Assembly: GCF_000143415.4 (NCBI RefSeq)
Contig: NW_003314332.1
Span: 181,667 to 245,666, forward strand
Direction: 5' to 3'
DNA length: 64,000 bases
Source: Selaginella moellendorffii
Lineage: Eukaryota; Streptophyta; Lycopodiopsida; Selaginellales; Selaginellaceae
Shown: positions 10,440-22,337 of the stretch, piece after piece
Layout of the letters: every line of letters starts with the position of its first letter
Position numbering within the stretch: the first letter of the stretch is position 1
Position numbers and translations under genes: made by a program
Notes under the pieces: model-generated
The model's database searches: none
What the model was told of the DNA's origin: nothing
Seen by the model: only the letters and a program-made list of their open reading frames with translations

Positions 10440-12290
10440 GAGCTTGGAGAGAGGGATGGCTGTCTAGCGGCCAAGTGTGGCTGGGACTCCAACCTCTTCG
10501 TGGCCAACACGCTCATTGGTATGTACTCAAAGTGTGGCTGTGTGGCCGAGGCTTACGCTGTTTTCTCCAGGTTGACGCTCTGTCTTGGAACTCTCTCATG
10601 CTCACTACACTCTCGGGCTATGGAGCTGGGCTTTGTGTCGGATGTCTACGTTGGAAGCACGCTGGTCGACATGTACGCGAGCTGTGGGAGACTGGGCCGT
10701 GCTCGAGAGGTGTTTGAGAAGATGAGGCAGCGGGATGCTGTGTCGTAGACCACCATGATCCAGGGATGCATAAACAACGAGGAAGGGGAGATGGCTTTGC
10801 AGCTGTTTCGACGTATGAGCTCCTGCGAAGATGGTGTTCTACCCGATGGTTCCACCTACGTGGCGGTGTTAACGGCTTGCGCTGGCCTGGCTGCGAGAGA
10901 AGTGCTCGTATGAGGATCCGGGAAAGCTGGTGAAGCTCCAGTCTTTGCAGAAGGGGATGGAGATTCACAGGCAGGCTTTAAAGTCCGGCTACTCTTCGGA
11001 CTTCTTCGTGGCCAGCTCCTTGGTGGTGATGTATGGCAAAGTGTGGAAGTATGGCGGATGCTCGGGCAATCTTCAACAGGCTTCCTCGTTATGATGCGGT
11101 GTGCTGGACGGCACTGATACTCGGCTACGCGGAGAGCGACGAGGCCGAGCTAGCTTTGGAGCTCTTCTGGTGCATGCAACGAGAAGTAGGCTGTCTTCCG
11201 CGCTCTCGGACGATTGTCACAGCACTGGTAGCTTGCATGGGACTGGCAGCGAAGGAACAAGGTCAGCAGATTGATGGAAAGCACGTGAAAGTTTCGTGTT
11301 TGGACAAAGGCATGGGTATCCACTGTGAAGCTGCGAAGTTCGTTTTCGTAGCCAGCAGTCTCGTCGACTTTTATGGGAAGTGTGGAAGCGTGCTGGATGC
11401 GCGGCTTACCTTTGACAGAATGCCGCGGCATGACACGGTGGTGTGGACAGCGATGATCCAGGCCTGTGGAGAGAATGGAGAGGATGAAGCGGCAGTGGAG
11501 TTATTCCATTGCATGGAGACTCGGGGGCTGCTGCCAAACGCTTGGACCACTGTCGCTGCGCTGAGTTCCATTGCTACTTTGGCTGCTGCAAGGGAAGAAG
11601 AGGACTGCGTGGGGACGGACTACTTGGAGAGCGTGACGAGCATCTCTCGCTGCCGCGACGTCCACTTTTATCATGGAGAACACGCTGATTGACGCCTACT
11701 CCAAATGCGGTAGCGTGATGGATGCCCGGAAGGTGTTCGAGTCCTGGAACGCTCTCATACTTGGGCTCGTAGACAACGGGGAAGCCGAGCTTGCGACCGA
11801 GATGTTCGCACGCATGACGCAGAACGAGAGCAGTCCAGCAGCGGCGAACACCCGGACTTTTGCCGCCGTGCTCACGGCTTGGAGCAACTTGGCAGCCTTG
11901 GAGACTGGAAAGCTCGTCCACGCTCGCGTTTGCCGGCTGGGGGTGGAGTGCGAGCCATACGTATCCAACTGCCTGGTGGGACTCTACAGCAGATGCGGGT
12001 CTATAAGCGACGCCGAGGAGCTGTTTGGTTCCATCAGCGACCGGAAGAGCGCGGTGGCATGGTCGGCGCTGCTAGGCCAAGGAGCTTGCGAGAAAGTGTT
12101 TAGCTTGCTCGAAGGATCCGCAGGGAAGGCTTAGCATGGCGTGGTACAGGAGCTCAAGCACTACCACTGCATGATCGATATGCTTGGAAGGGCCAACCTG
12201 GTGGGTGAAGCGGTGGAGACGGTGGAAACCATGCCGTATAGAGCAACAGCCATGACTTGGACGATTGTCTTGGCGGCGCGCCGCTGGGAT
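10440..12290 (+). pseudogene. PPR protein pseudogene (PLS class)
   Basis: A run of PPR motifs is clear throughout: LIGMYSKCGCVAEAYAVFS, LVDMYASCGRL, DTVVWTAMIQACGENGE, LVGLYSRCGS and, past 12134, HYHCMIDMLGRANLVGEA. The frame is broken by in-frame stops at 10746-10748 and 10911-10913, and by shifts near 11040, 11670 and 12130. It resembles the intact PPR gene at 7537-9936 and is probably a decayed tandem paralogue. Confidence 0.85.
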
Positions 12291-12299
12291 TGGTGAAGC

Positions 12300-13043
12300 T
12301 GAGAGAACGCGGCGGCCTACTTACAGCCACCGGGAGGTTGATCTCTCTCGCAATTAGTCGGTTTGGTTCCACGTCAGCTGAAAGTCTGATGTCAGCACCT
12401 AGAATTTTACATGGATTTGATGTGGCACCCTGAGAAGAATGGAGGGAGCGAAGCCCAAACCATCGAGGATGAGAAGTGGATGCGATTGGAGGAGGCTTTG
12501 TGTTTTGATCCCTTCGAAAGCTGACGATTCGATCAAACTTCGTGTCTTGGCTTTGGTTCCTCCAGTGGTAGTGGCGTTGCCTTTTTGCAGCATTATTCGT
12601 TGCCACTACATTTGATGGTTCCACGACGGGCCACGTTCACAGTGTTCTCATGGAAATGCAAGTCAGAGCTTTGAAAAACCATGGAACTTAAATTGTTGCA
12701 TCTTCAGATGAGCATAGCAACGGCTTACAGAGTCCCACAAAAAGTACGCTCCATTTCACAAGTAATTTCCTTTTTCTATTTCTCTGTTCTTGTCGTTCCC
12801 AATGTGATAATCTCGTGACAGCTTAAGCTCTCTGGAAAAACGAGAGGCTTGTAAAGACTGCCCGAGGTTCCAATGTTATTCAAGTAATTTACATGTTTCA
12901 GTGCTTTTTTATCTCTGGTGTGGAGTATGGATGTTTTTACTAATCAACAGGAAATGGAAGAAAATGTTTCAGTTCGATCAAATTCGCTACTCCATCGTTT
13001 CTGCGCATTATTTAAATTTAAATTATCATAACTTGGTTCCTCA
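12300..13043. other. Intergenic, no gene seen
   Basis: Ordinary-composition DNA with scattered short frames and no recognisable motif. It ends at the second GH3/F-box remnant. Confidence 0.6.
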
Positions 13044-13055
13044 GTGCCTTTCCTA

Positions 13056-13240
13056 AGTTCAGGGCCCGACTTGGGAAGAGCTGCTCATGCAGTTGAAAAA
13101 TGGTCATCAATCTATGTGGTGTGCAACGCGTTACACTTGCGAGAGCCGTGCAAAGAACGTTTGATCCTGCATTTAGCTTCGTCAAGTCTTATAACCAAAC
13201 CATGCATTAAACAAGCTGATCTTTGTGATCTTCTTTAGGA
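13056..13240 (+). pseudogene. F-box protein C-terminal remnant (copy 2)
   Basis: Near-identical to the remnant at 60-231. GPDLGRAAHAVEK matches the intact F-box C-terminus (5898-7300, minus strand), then the frame is lost. The similarity to copy 1 continues past the gene end to about 13330. Confidence 0.75.
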
Positions 13241-13441
13241 TCATAGCTGCACAAGCATTTGCATGGCTCTTCCGAAGCCGGTCCCATGCCCAAACAGGCT
13301 GCTGTGACTGTAAAAACATCTATCTTTCTATCTTTGTAATCTCTAAATTCTTTCGTCGCGTCATGGAAAATGAGGCCAATCCCAAGAATGAGTCAATTTT
13401 GTCTTTTTGACACAACATGGTAGACAATTGGACGCTGGAAG

Positions 13442-13655
13442 CTATAAGTAAGCTTTATAGTGAACTACAAATCTCAGTGTGGACGAGAGAAGCATGAGAT
13501 TAAATTTTTTTTTAGTTAGAGGTCTAAAAGTCCAGAGTCCAGAGTCGAGAGCATCCGATGTTCTAGAGGCACAGCGAGGGGTCTTAAACTGAGCTGGGCG
13601 TTTCTGACGGCCTCCTCTGACCAGCTCGAATGAATCGATCACCCCGTCCATGATT
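13442..13655 (-). pseudogene. GH3 C-terminal remnant (copy 2)
   Basis: The minus strand reads SFELVR, AQFKTPRCASRTS and adjacent GH3 C-terminal residues, with internal deletions relative to copy 1 (471-906). It is the right-hand boundary of the gene-rich block: the sequence turns AT-rich at ~13.69 kb. Confidence 0.75.
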
Positions 13656-15907
13656 GTGTATAGATAATATTCTTAAAAAGGAATATGAGATGTCAGCCAT
13701 ACATGAATGGTTCATTTTGTGTTAAGGTTACACTTAATAAAAAACAATGTGAATGGAGATTTGTCATAGCCACTCCCAATCTTATAGGCTGTGCCAAAAA
13801 TATATAAATCAAACCAAAAAATGTATTAATTATTTTGTATATTAATCATACATATCAAGCTTCAAAATAAAATTAGCATTAATATATTATTTTTAATAAA
13901 AATTTAAATAAATTTTATAATAGAGTAAATTAATTTTAGTGGAAAATAGTTCCCAAAAATAAAATTTAAATGATCATATATTTTAATATGAAATTTTTAT
14001 GACCCCATAAAGAAGTATTATTTTAAAATAAAGATATAATTTCTACAATTTTAAAACACATTTACAATTTCATAATACCTACTAAAATATATTTTTCTAA
14101 GTTAAATTCTTTTAAAAATGTTATTGTTAGTCACTCTTTAACTTAACATTAATTTATTTTTACTATCAGTAATATTGGTATTAAATAAATGATATGGAAA
14201 ATAGTTGTATAAAAATGCATAAATAAAATATATTTTACAATTGTAAAAAGTAATACTGATACTCTTATACTTTATAAGAACATGACAATTTTAGTGATGT
14301 CTAAATTGTTTTTATGAAGTAAGGAGGAAGAAAACCAATAACAAATTATAGTAATGTGTATTTACATACCAAATAATAAATAATAAAATCAAATAAATTA
14401 CTTAATAAATATCTTTAAATATAGAATTATTTAATATAAAAATTACAATTGTGAATCAAATTCTTATAAATATAGTTTTAGTTAAATTAAAAAAAATTAT
14501 TTAAAGAAAACTACTAAAACTACCAAAAGATTTTATTTCTCACTTAGAATTTATTAAACAGTCAAACTAGCTTATTAACATTGTTTCATTATAAAAGAAT
14601 TTTATATAAATATACATATGTAAAGATGAGGTGAGACCATTTCTTGCAATTCAGGGCCAAAGGAATTTCCTTTAGAAGCTCTATAGCATCAACTAAATGG
14701 ATTCCCCTTCCCATGATTATATAATCATAATGATATTTTTTAGTTTCAATAGTTCCAAATTATCTTTTAGATGCTTATTGCAAGGACACTATCATACTAA
14801 ACTTAAATGAAGCATAACATTGAAAAATTTGCAAGCTCTTCCATTTTGGGCATAAGCAGAAATCATCTAATATCAATCTCGTTAAAGAGAATCTATGCAT
14901 TATTAAATTATTTTGTGTTTGCTAAAGAACGAAAAAAGAAAAATATGGAAGCTACTAAGTTATATGCTACCAACAAATATGGGTAAAATAATGCCATGGA
15001 GCAGTATAAATTGTTTCTTTTACTAAAGATATGAGTTTAACGTTGGTAATATATCAGATTCTTGTGAAATAATGGTTTGTGTTTTATGTATTTTTAGAGC
15101 TTTCAAACCAGAGTGAAATAGTATATTTTAAGATGATGTTGCATATCAAGTAGTGGATCGTCTGGGAAACACCAGGAACCATGTAAGAAAAATATACTTG
15201 AGATCAAAAACATTACAAATAAGGAAGACAAAGTAATTATTAGTAAGCATCAAAACATAAAATAATAATGATATAAAACTTTTTGTGTTTGAAATTTAAC
15301 TAAAAAATATAGTATCATAACTGAAAATGATATTATCATCAATGTGAGTATTTAAAAATCTATCTAAATTTTTTTCCATAGTCCTTTTTAAATTTAACTT
15401 TATAGTAGACTTAATAATAATAAATATTAAGTCTAGTATTTTAAAATGTTTACTATTATTTAATTGTATATATTTTAAGATGGTTTTCGAGTTTTATAAT
15501 AATTAAAGAATAAAACTTAAAATTTATTAATATTCTATATCTTAAAAAATATCATATCAAAAATTAAATAATTTAATATTAATATATTTAAACTATAGCT
15601 AATGAAATATTATTAGAAAATAGATAAAATCTATTAATCTCAAAAGCCTACTAAAAAACTGCATGTTGAGAAAACCATTATGGATTCATGTAAAAATATG
15701 CATTTAAGGATTTAGTGAAGAAATTCCATTTTACATGTAAATTTAGAGTTGTACACTTTATGTTTTTGAGAGAAAACTAATAATAATTTTTGTGATAGAA
15801 ATTATAAAATTTGATATATTCATCCTAAATCTTTTAGCAAAAGGGATATTTTATATTATGAAATAAATCAATATTTTAGGAAAAAACCATTAGGTATAAA
15901 TTTTAAA

Positions 15908-15918
15908 CTCTCTCTCTC

Positions 15919-15961
<43 letters not shown>
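15908..15961. repeat. (CT)n-(TA)n compound microsatellite
   Basis: About seven CT dinucleotides followed by about nineteen TA dinucleotides. Confidence 0.95.
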
Positions 15962-15963
<2 letters not shown>

Positions 15964-16632
15964 TTTATGAAAAAATATGTTATTGTTGGTTGAGTTGTAC
16001 ACTGAAAAGTAATGAATCATAATTTTTTGTTATATTAATAGTTATAATGTTTTAAATGTTAGTAATTCATAATATAATTTTATTCAGAAATAAATTTTAT
16101 ATTTATTATTAACTTAATCTTATCTATTTTTTTCTTTTCTATGTTAATATTGACTTTTTTTTCAATTGTTTTTGGTCTTGATAAATGTACAAGCTCTAAA
16201 TTCATTTACATGGTTACAAAGAATGATACTTTATTAAATTAGTAGGATGTTAAATTGAAGATTGTAATAGTTCATGATATAAAGAATGTTTATTGTAAAT
16301 ACTATTATTATTACATAGTTTCAAATCTTTTAAGCTGCTCAAAATTTTAAAATGACCTTAAAGAGAAAACCAAATATGGGAAAAACAAAAGCTGCTAAAG
16401 GCTAGTATATAGAAAATTTAAGTTCAATTTCAAAATGCATATTTGTGGATGGAGTGATTGTTTTAGTTATCATTTACATGAACCACATTTCTGTTGAGAC
16501 TACTTGTATTGTTTTAATTTTTTGCCACCTCTTGGGAGGTTTTGAGTAACCATAGCTACGATCAATTAATTTAGCAATTTGACTAATATTGTAGCTTTTG
16601 TTTAAATTTTAGGTTGTTAAACTTGGGTTGCA

Positions 16633-17095
16633 TCAGATATGAATTGGTATTGTTACCTGGTTGTGTGGTTCCAACACATAGCACACACAAAGCAAAAAGG
16701 AGTGGAGTTTAGCATCTTTCATGGAGCACAACCTCCAAATAAAATCTTTCAGATTTTGGATTTCAATTTGATTTAGATCTAGGATTTTGATATTTTTGTT
16801 ATTATGTTGAATGACATTGATTATGCACATTTGCAACAATTATGCCAAGGCTAGAAATCTGCATTTGCTTATGCATTTGAATTCTAAATGGATACCACTG
16901 ATATTTCATGGGACAATATATATTTCATGGGACAATGCACAACACTAATGGTTCCTTAGTTCCAAGCCAGAGAGTAGTATGCAACTATAGTTTAAGGGTA
17001 TACAGTTTAGGTTTCATAATTTTCTCAACCAATTTAAACTTTAAATCACTATGCACTCTAGCCAATATTTAGGCCAAAGTACAATAGAGATAAGG
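16633..17095. repeat. Dispersed repeat family X, decayed copy
   Basis: Shares order and sequence with 30640-30930: GCCAAGGCTAG..., TCATGGGACAAT..., TTTCATAATTTTCTCA, then TAGCCAATATT. A third partial copy is at 26110-26345. In the better copies the minus strand is coding-like (see 26120-26240). Here the frame is lost. Confidence 0.65.
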
Positions 17096-17351
17096 GATAA
17101 AGATTCTGTTGCACATATCATAAACTCATACATTAAGTTGAGGTTGTTCAGTAGGATAAAGATAACATAGCCAACTTCAAGCATAAATGTTTATAGAGTA
17201 TAATTGATTAATCAACAGTTAGGATTACAACTTTGACACTTAAGGCTACAATCTTGATAGTCAGGAGTTAGGAAGAAGTGGTAGTTACCAACATGTAGGA
17301 GTAGTTAAGGGGGATAGTTAGCACTCAAGTTTATTTCAAGTCATTCTCTTC

Positions 17352-17812
17352 TGGGTGTATCATGGATTCTATTGGCATCGATATTATGGGTGTCCAAGGG
17401 AAGTTTGAAAAGGTAAATATGTATTTTATATTTTTATCTAATTTTTAAACTTTCTTATTTTCCAAATTGGACCTATCATGCCTTTTGTAGAAACATACAT
17501 AATAGGTTTCATGATAGCAAGTGTGTAACACATGTTTTACCTAGGTATAATTGTTCCATTGACATTATACCCAACCTTGTGGATGGGCAGATTCACAACA
17601 CGTTTCCAGGGTATTGATTTCAAACTCTATTAGCGATACAAGTTTTGTTTAAGCTTTATTGCTCATCAAATGGTGTTGTGATTGATTATACAGTAGGTTC
17701 TATGGTGGAGGTAGCATATGACTTTGGTAGATCGGTATTTGCTATTAAAGAATATCATTTATTCAAATATTGGGTTAGAGGATTTTGTGAGTTGCCTCCA
17801 ACCTTAAAGAGG
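17352..17812 (+). other. Possible exon relics in AT-rich DNA
   Basis: 17352-17410 opens with ATG (MDSIGIDIMGVQGKFEK) and ends at a GTAAAT donor. 17608-17812 is an open stretch of ~68 codons (VIDYTVGSMVEVAYDFGR, KYWVRGFCELPP) that also ends at a GTAAAT donor. Both are longer than expected by chance at this AT content. I do not recognise the protein; a captured or transposon gene is possible. Confidence 0.25.
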
Positions 17813-18489
17813 TAAATTATGTTTATTAAGATTTTAATATATGTTTAGTTTTGTTTTATAAATCACATTCACCTAGAGTTTCTAGAATTGGAGGCTTTGG
17901 AAGTCTTTCCAACTATACAAAAGCTATGGTTTAACAAATGCAAGGTAAATCTTCCCCACAATACCAATATAGGAGGAGGCATAAAAAGAATCAATATATT
18001 GATGATGAGACAGAAGAAAGTTAATTGCATCTTTACATAAAATGAAAAGCTTATTATATATCAGATGTTTGTAAAAGTGTTAGATGTTAGTGATAGTGTC
18101 AATGTTAGATATCATAATTGTAAATTATCATTCCACCTATCATCATCACTTTATAGCACTTGTGTGTTGCTATCTCCTCTTTCAACATTTTGTAAACAAT
18201 TGTATGTATGATAGCATCGTCTAGAAGAAGGTATATTACCTATAACTAATATTATTTCATTATATATATATATATTCATATTATTTTAAAAGTGACAATA
18301 TTATAGTATAGTAAAGTAATTCTAAATTTTACATTCCACTATAGGGTAGTTTAAAAACCCTATATTTCGCACTAGCTAATGCAATATTTTCTAAGGGGAT
18401 GCTATTTCTCACTATGAAGAAATAGTGGGTATATGTCTATAATTTATTCTTGAATCTATTGTACATCCACATATACATATTTTCTAGAC

Positions 18490-19110
18490 CCACAGTTGGG
18501 CAATTGTTATAGTGCTCAAGAAAAATTTGTAAACCCATAGAATTATTTGTCTTATCCAAAAAATAGCAACATATTGGATATTGAATATAATAGTGTTCTA
18601 TGCTTTTAAGTAGTTATGCAATGTCAGAAGCAAGATCTTGCAAAAACATATAGCATTGCTCTTGAAGCATTGGAGGCAATCTTTCTTTAGTAGCAAGATC
18701 TAGAATTTTATATAGAGAGTTCTAGTTCAACTTCACTAGAACCCCAAGTAGAAAGAGGATTATTATGTGGAAGTAAAAGTGTAATGTTGGTAGAACTTAA
18801 GGATAGAGGTGGAGATTGATATAAAATGTTTGGGGGCCAAGTATGAGTAACAGTAACTAGTAACTTTCTTTTGAGCTATTTCGATACAAATTTCCAAGGA
18901 GCCCAATTGGCTTTATATAGCCATTCAAATGTAATTAAGCTTGTATAAGATTAGATGTAAAAAGGTTGAGATTAATATTGACCATGAGGTATGATTTTAT
19001 AATTGTTTATTTTCTTCCTTGATGCCATTACATAATCATCTTTTACTAACTAAGTGATATTTATAATTTCTCAAAAAAGGGCAGGGGACTAAGGAAAAAA
19101 GGAAAAAAGG
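18490..19110 (-). repeat. Inverted paralogue of the gypsy insertion site (empty site)
   Basis: Reverse-complemented, this aligns with 30910-31293 joined directly to 38706-38790, that is, the gypsy element's flanks without the element. Shared landmarks are GTTTTTGCAAGAT, AACTACTT.AAAG.ATAGAA, TATTATATTCA and TTTTGGATAA.AC. Where the flank copy has the 7.4-kb element, this one has a single ACTAT. Confidence 0.8.
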
Positions 19111-19506
19111 TATCCTAGTAAGAAAAAAATTTCATTAGTCCCACATAACAAGTCAAAGTAGAATATTGGCTGGTGATATAAAGTTTATTTTGGTTAAAAA
19201 AACTATAAAACCTAGAGTATATATCCTCATATACCAAGAACTAAAAAAGCCACTACAACTTGTTTGTCTCGTAATTCCAAAAGAGTTTGGCGTCTATCTA
19301 TAAGTGGCAAAGAGCAACGAAGATGCCCTCTATAATGAGAGCTGCAAGCTCTCTTGGACTTCCCATAGCTCCTGCACACGTGAGAACATAGAGATATTGT
19401 CCATGTTTCGCCAGCAGAACATTGCTCAAATCCTTTGTATTTGCCAAGGCCCATGTGAGTAAGGACCGCCACTCCTCCCTACTGATCAAACTTGCCTCAC
19501 CCAAGT

Positions 19507-20333
19507 TGTAGAGTATGTGATCATGGGATAAGATTTGAATATACTGTCACCGTGGATCCTTAGAACCTTGAGGGATAAATGGGAATAAAATAGCCACTAA
19601 AGGCTCTCTTATCAAGTAATTACCCCTTTTTTAGTTGGATTAAGGGGAGAGAAATAAAGTGTGCTATATATGGTATTGGAGTAAATAATACGGATTCAAT
19701 TCCCATTGATTAGTGGCTATTTAAAAAATATAATATACCCTTGAGCAAGCCTCTAAAATTAAAATTGTATGTATTGGGCATCCATACGTATATCCTTCTT
19801 GGTGGAGCATCCATAGACGAAGGTATCCACCGTGGGACTGTGGTACGGGTGGATGATTAGTTGCCTCATATGGAATAACTAGTTTACACAATGGAAAGAT
19901 TGGTAAATTTAGTGCGAAAATGGAAGTGTTAGTTCTGCTTGGTTCAGTAGGGGTTGTTAGTCAATAATCAATGAGGACATTGACATCTCTAAATAGGGGG
20001 TGAGTGTAGTGCATATGATCATGGGATAAGATTTAAATATACTATCACCATTGTAGCGCATGTGATCATGGGATGAGATTTGGATATACTGTCACCGTGG
20101 ATCCTTGGAACCTTGGGGGATAAATGGGGATAAAATAGCCACTAAGGGCTCTCTTATCAAGCAATTGCCCCTTTTCCAGTTGGCTTAAGGGGAGAGAGAT
20201 AAGGTGCGCTACAACCATAGATCCTTAGAACCTTGGGGGATAAATAGAGATAATATAGCCATTAAAGGCTCTTTCATCAAGCAATTGCCCCTTTTTTAGT
20301 TGGATTAAGGGGAGAGAGATAAGGTGCACTACA
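19507..20333 (+). mobile_element. TRIM-like miniature LTR retrotransposon
   Basis: Two 162-bp LTRs (19507-19668; 20005-20051 plus 20219-20333) begin TGTAG and end CTA(C/T)A and enclose 336 bp of non-coding DNA. Directly after the 5' LTR, TGGTATTGGAG (19671-19681) resembles a tRNA-Met primer binding site (TGGTATCAGAG). A purine-rich AGGGGGTGAG precedes the 3' LTR. Left CAAGT and right ATAGT are a worn 5-bp target duplication. No ORF, so it would depend on another element's enzymes. It interrupts the Fic pseudogene at the equivalent of position 27767. Confidence 0.8.
20052..20213 (+). mobile_element. Nested solo LTR of the same TRIM family
   Basis: A 162-bp LTR with intact ends (TGTAGCGCA ... 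TGCGCTACA) lies within the 3' LTR of the outer TRIM, flanked by perfect ACCAT target duplications (20047-20051 and 20214-20218). It has fewer C-to-T changes than the host LTR, so it is younger. Confidence 0.88.
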
Positions 20334-20699
20334 ATAGTGCCGCTTTATCAAACTAACATTTAATAGTAGCGTAAGGGGGAAGTGGAGGCTAGTGACTCCC
20401 AAGACCAAGTACGTGAGTAGCAATCATCCAAGCGGTTCATTCCCATCAACAAAGGGATGTATCACCTGGAACTCCAAGAAGAAGCGTGCTGCCAATTTGG
20501 CCATGTCCATAATGAGAGCTGCAAGCTCTCTTGAACTTCCTATGGCTCCTGTGTGCATGAGAATAGAAAGATACTATCCATGTCTCACCAATGGAACACT
20601 ACTCAAATCCTCTGCATTTGCCAAGGCCCGCATGAGTAAGGACTACCACTCCTCCCTACCAATCAAACTCGCCTTGCCCAACTTCTAGTCTGCTCTTTT

Positions 20700-21460
20700 T
20701 TAGCACACATATGACATCACCAAGTTTTGGCATGATCGGTGAGAAAGGATTGCGCATATGCAACTTTTGTATAATTATCTACTTCTGCTGTTATGAAATA
20801 GTTTTCCATATTGTAGACCCAATCTTCCAAAACCTAATAGTTCTGCATGCCTCTAAAATTAGGTGGTTTTGGAGACCTTAACTTTGAAACTTGTGCAGCT
20901 AGGGGCGGTTGTAGAACTTCATCGTCCTTAGAACTTGAAGAGGAGTTCAATTGTTTAGGTTTAACTGCCTCAATTTCTTTCTTCTTCTTTTTGTTCTCCT
21001 TCTTCAATTTGCAAACTTCCCTTCACAAATTCTTTATCTCAACTTCTTGAGTCGTATGCTACAGTGCCATAGCATTTGGCTCTTCCTCTTCTAACTTAGC
21101 CTCATCCTCTTCTGTAACATCTCTAGCAAAAGTTTCCTTCTCTCAATTTGCCCATCTATAAGTTTCAACATCATCAATATGATTCCTTTTCACCATCTCA
21201 CTAGTTGCATATATGCCTCTATCAATAACTAAATATACATATAACATTTTTAGCAGATGGTGCAATCCAACTAATCCTATATAGGTCACTTCGGATCTAC
21301 TAGAAAGTCTTTGCATATACAACTTGAGTAAAAAAATCTGACAAAAGTTGGATAGGAATCACTAAGACAATTCCTTTAATACCAAATGTAGCACACTTAA
21401 ATTTGGAGCCCAATTCCAAGCCTGTTGTGTTACAAAACAAGGGTTCGGTAAAATCTCACA
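20700..21460 (-). mobile_element. Gypsy fragment: gag start, PBS region and LTR end
   Basis: Reverse complement of the region around the primer binding site and gag N-terminus of the gypsy element at 31294-38705. AATACCAAATGTAGCACACTT (21391 region) is the LTR end plus PBS, and the coiled-coil Lys/Glu-rich gag stretch is at 20930-21140. Decayed, no ORF. Confidence 0.75.
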
Positions 21461-21685
21461 AGCACTAGCCCCCCACCTCTCTCTCGATGATTCATTTTGA
21501 AAAAGAGTGTGGTTGTGTAAACAACTTCATCTGCTAGTTTATAATAATTGTCTAAATCTTCCCAACAAGGTTGATTTCTTGCTCAGAGGAAGTTAGGCCT
21601 CTAGTCTTCTCCCTATATCCCTGCAGGCAAGGATGTATCATTCCTTTGTAAGCTGAGTGGTACTCGGAGCAGCAAGTGTGGCTAA
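21461..21685 (+). mobile_element. Gypsy fragment: 3' internal region, opposite orientation
   Basis: Matches 37290-37580 of the gypsy element on the plus strand (CTCTCTCGATGA, GGTTGATTTCTTGCTC, GGATGTATCATTCCTTTGTA). It directly abuts the minus-strand fragment ending at ~21460, so the two make an inverted junction. Confidence 0.75.
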
Positions 21686-22096
21686 CTGCTATTTAAATTT
21701 AGTAGCCAAGGGTGGCTAACTAATTTAAATATTCTTTTTTTACTACTATAATAGTAGAAGATTAATATTGTTAGTTCCTTTTATTAGTCTTTGCCCACAC
21801 TAGTTAAAAAACCTATGCTTATAGCATTGAAATTGTAATATGGATACATACCCAAAATAAATATAATTTCCTTTCCAAAAAAAGTAGGGTTTTAAAGGAT
21901 TTATACTTAAAGTGGTAAATACAAATTCATCTTTTATACTCCATTGCTTTAACATTTTATTAATTATTTTTCTTTCTCTCAATGACAAGTCTGTACTATG
22001 CAATATAGTTAATATTCCACTAACTTCTTGTGTGGAAAGGGGTTGTTCCAAATGTATAGTAGGGATCCACCCTTGGCTACTAAATTTAAATAGCAG
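21686..22096. mobile_element. 411-bp element with 30-bp perfect inverted repeats
   Basis: The arm starting CTGCTATTTAAATTTAGTAG at 21686-21715 is perfectly inverted at 22067-22096. The interior includes a short piece of gypsy LTR (AAATGTATAGTAGGGAT, also at ~38391). It could be a MITE or the product of an inverted rearrangement of gypsy pieces; no clear target duplication. Confidence 0.5.
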
Positions 22097-22337
22097 TAGA
22101 AGTGGGAGTCTGGTAGTTCACAGCCAAGACCACATGCTAGTGGCAAGATTAAAGCCATAATAAGGAGCAAAGAGTGTGGAAGCAAGTCCAAGACCAAGAG
22201 CCAAGTTTTGGGTAGTTGATTGATGAGTTTTTCGTATACTTTTCTCATCACCTCTCTATATTCATCATCTCAGAATAGCTAAGCATGATTCAAGCTTAGA
22301 TTCAGGCTTGGATCAACTTCTTGATCATGAATGGGAG

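Larger units (their letters stand above)
13690..19200. other. AT-rich decayed repeat block
   Basis: Composition drops abruptly to strongly AT-rich with no long ORF. Recognisable within it are a decayed dispersed repeat (16.63-17.1 kb), possible exon relics (17.35-17.82 kb) and an inverted copy of the DNA that hosts the gypsy element (18.49-19.11 kb). The rest shows no motif I can name. The composition fits old, methylated transposon DNA after C-to-T decay. Confidence 0.6.
19227..20690 (-). pseudogene. Fic-domain pseudogene, split by a TRIM element and partly duplicated
   Basis: 19227-19506 matches the 3' part of the intact Fic gene (27518-27767) with many C-to-T changes; the minus strand still reads REEWRSLLT and ELAALIIEGIFVALC. 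The match resumes at 20334 exactly where it stopped, after the miniature LTR element, and runs to ~20503 (27767-27937 of the intact gene, including the Fic loop region). It then jumps back to 27590-27766 (20504-20683). The upstream two thirds of the gene is absent. Confidence 0.85.

Noticed and set aside
13690-19200. Organellar DNA insertion as explanation of the AT-rich block
   Set aside because: No organellar gene or rRNA/tRNA-like sequence was seen, parts match local dispersed repeats, and Selaginella organelle genomes are GC-rich.
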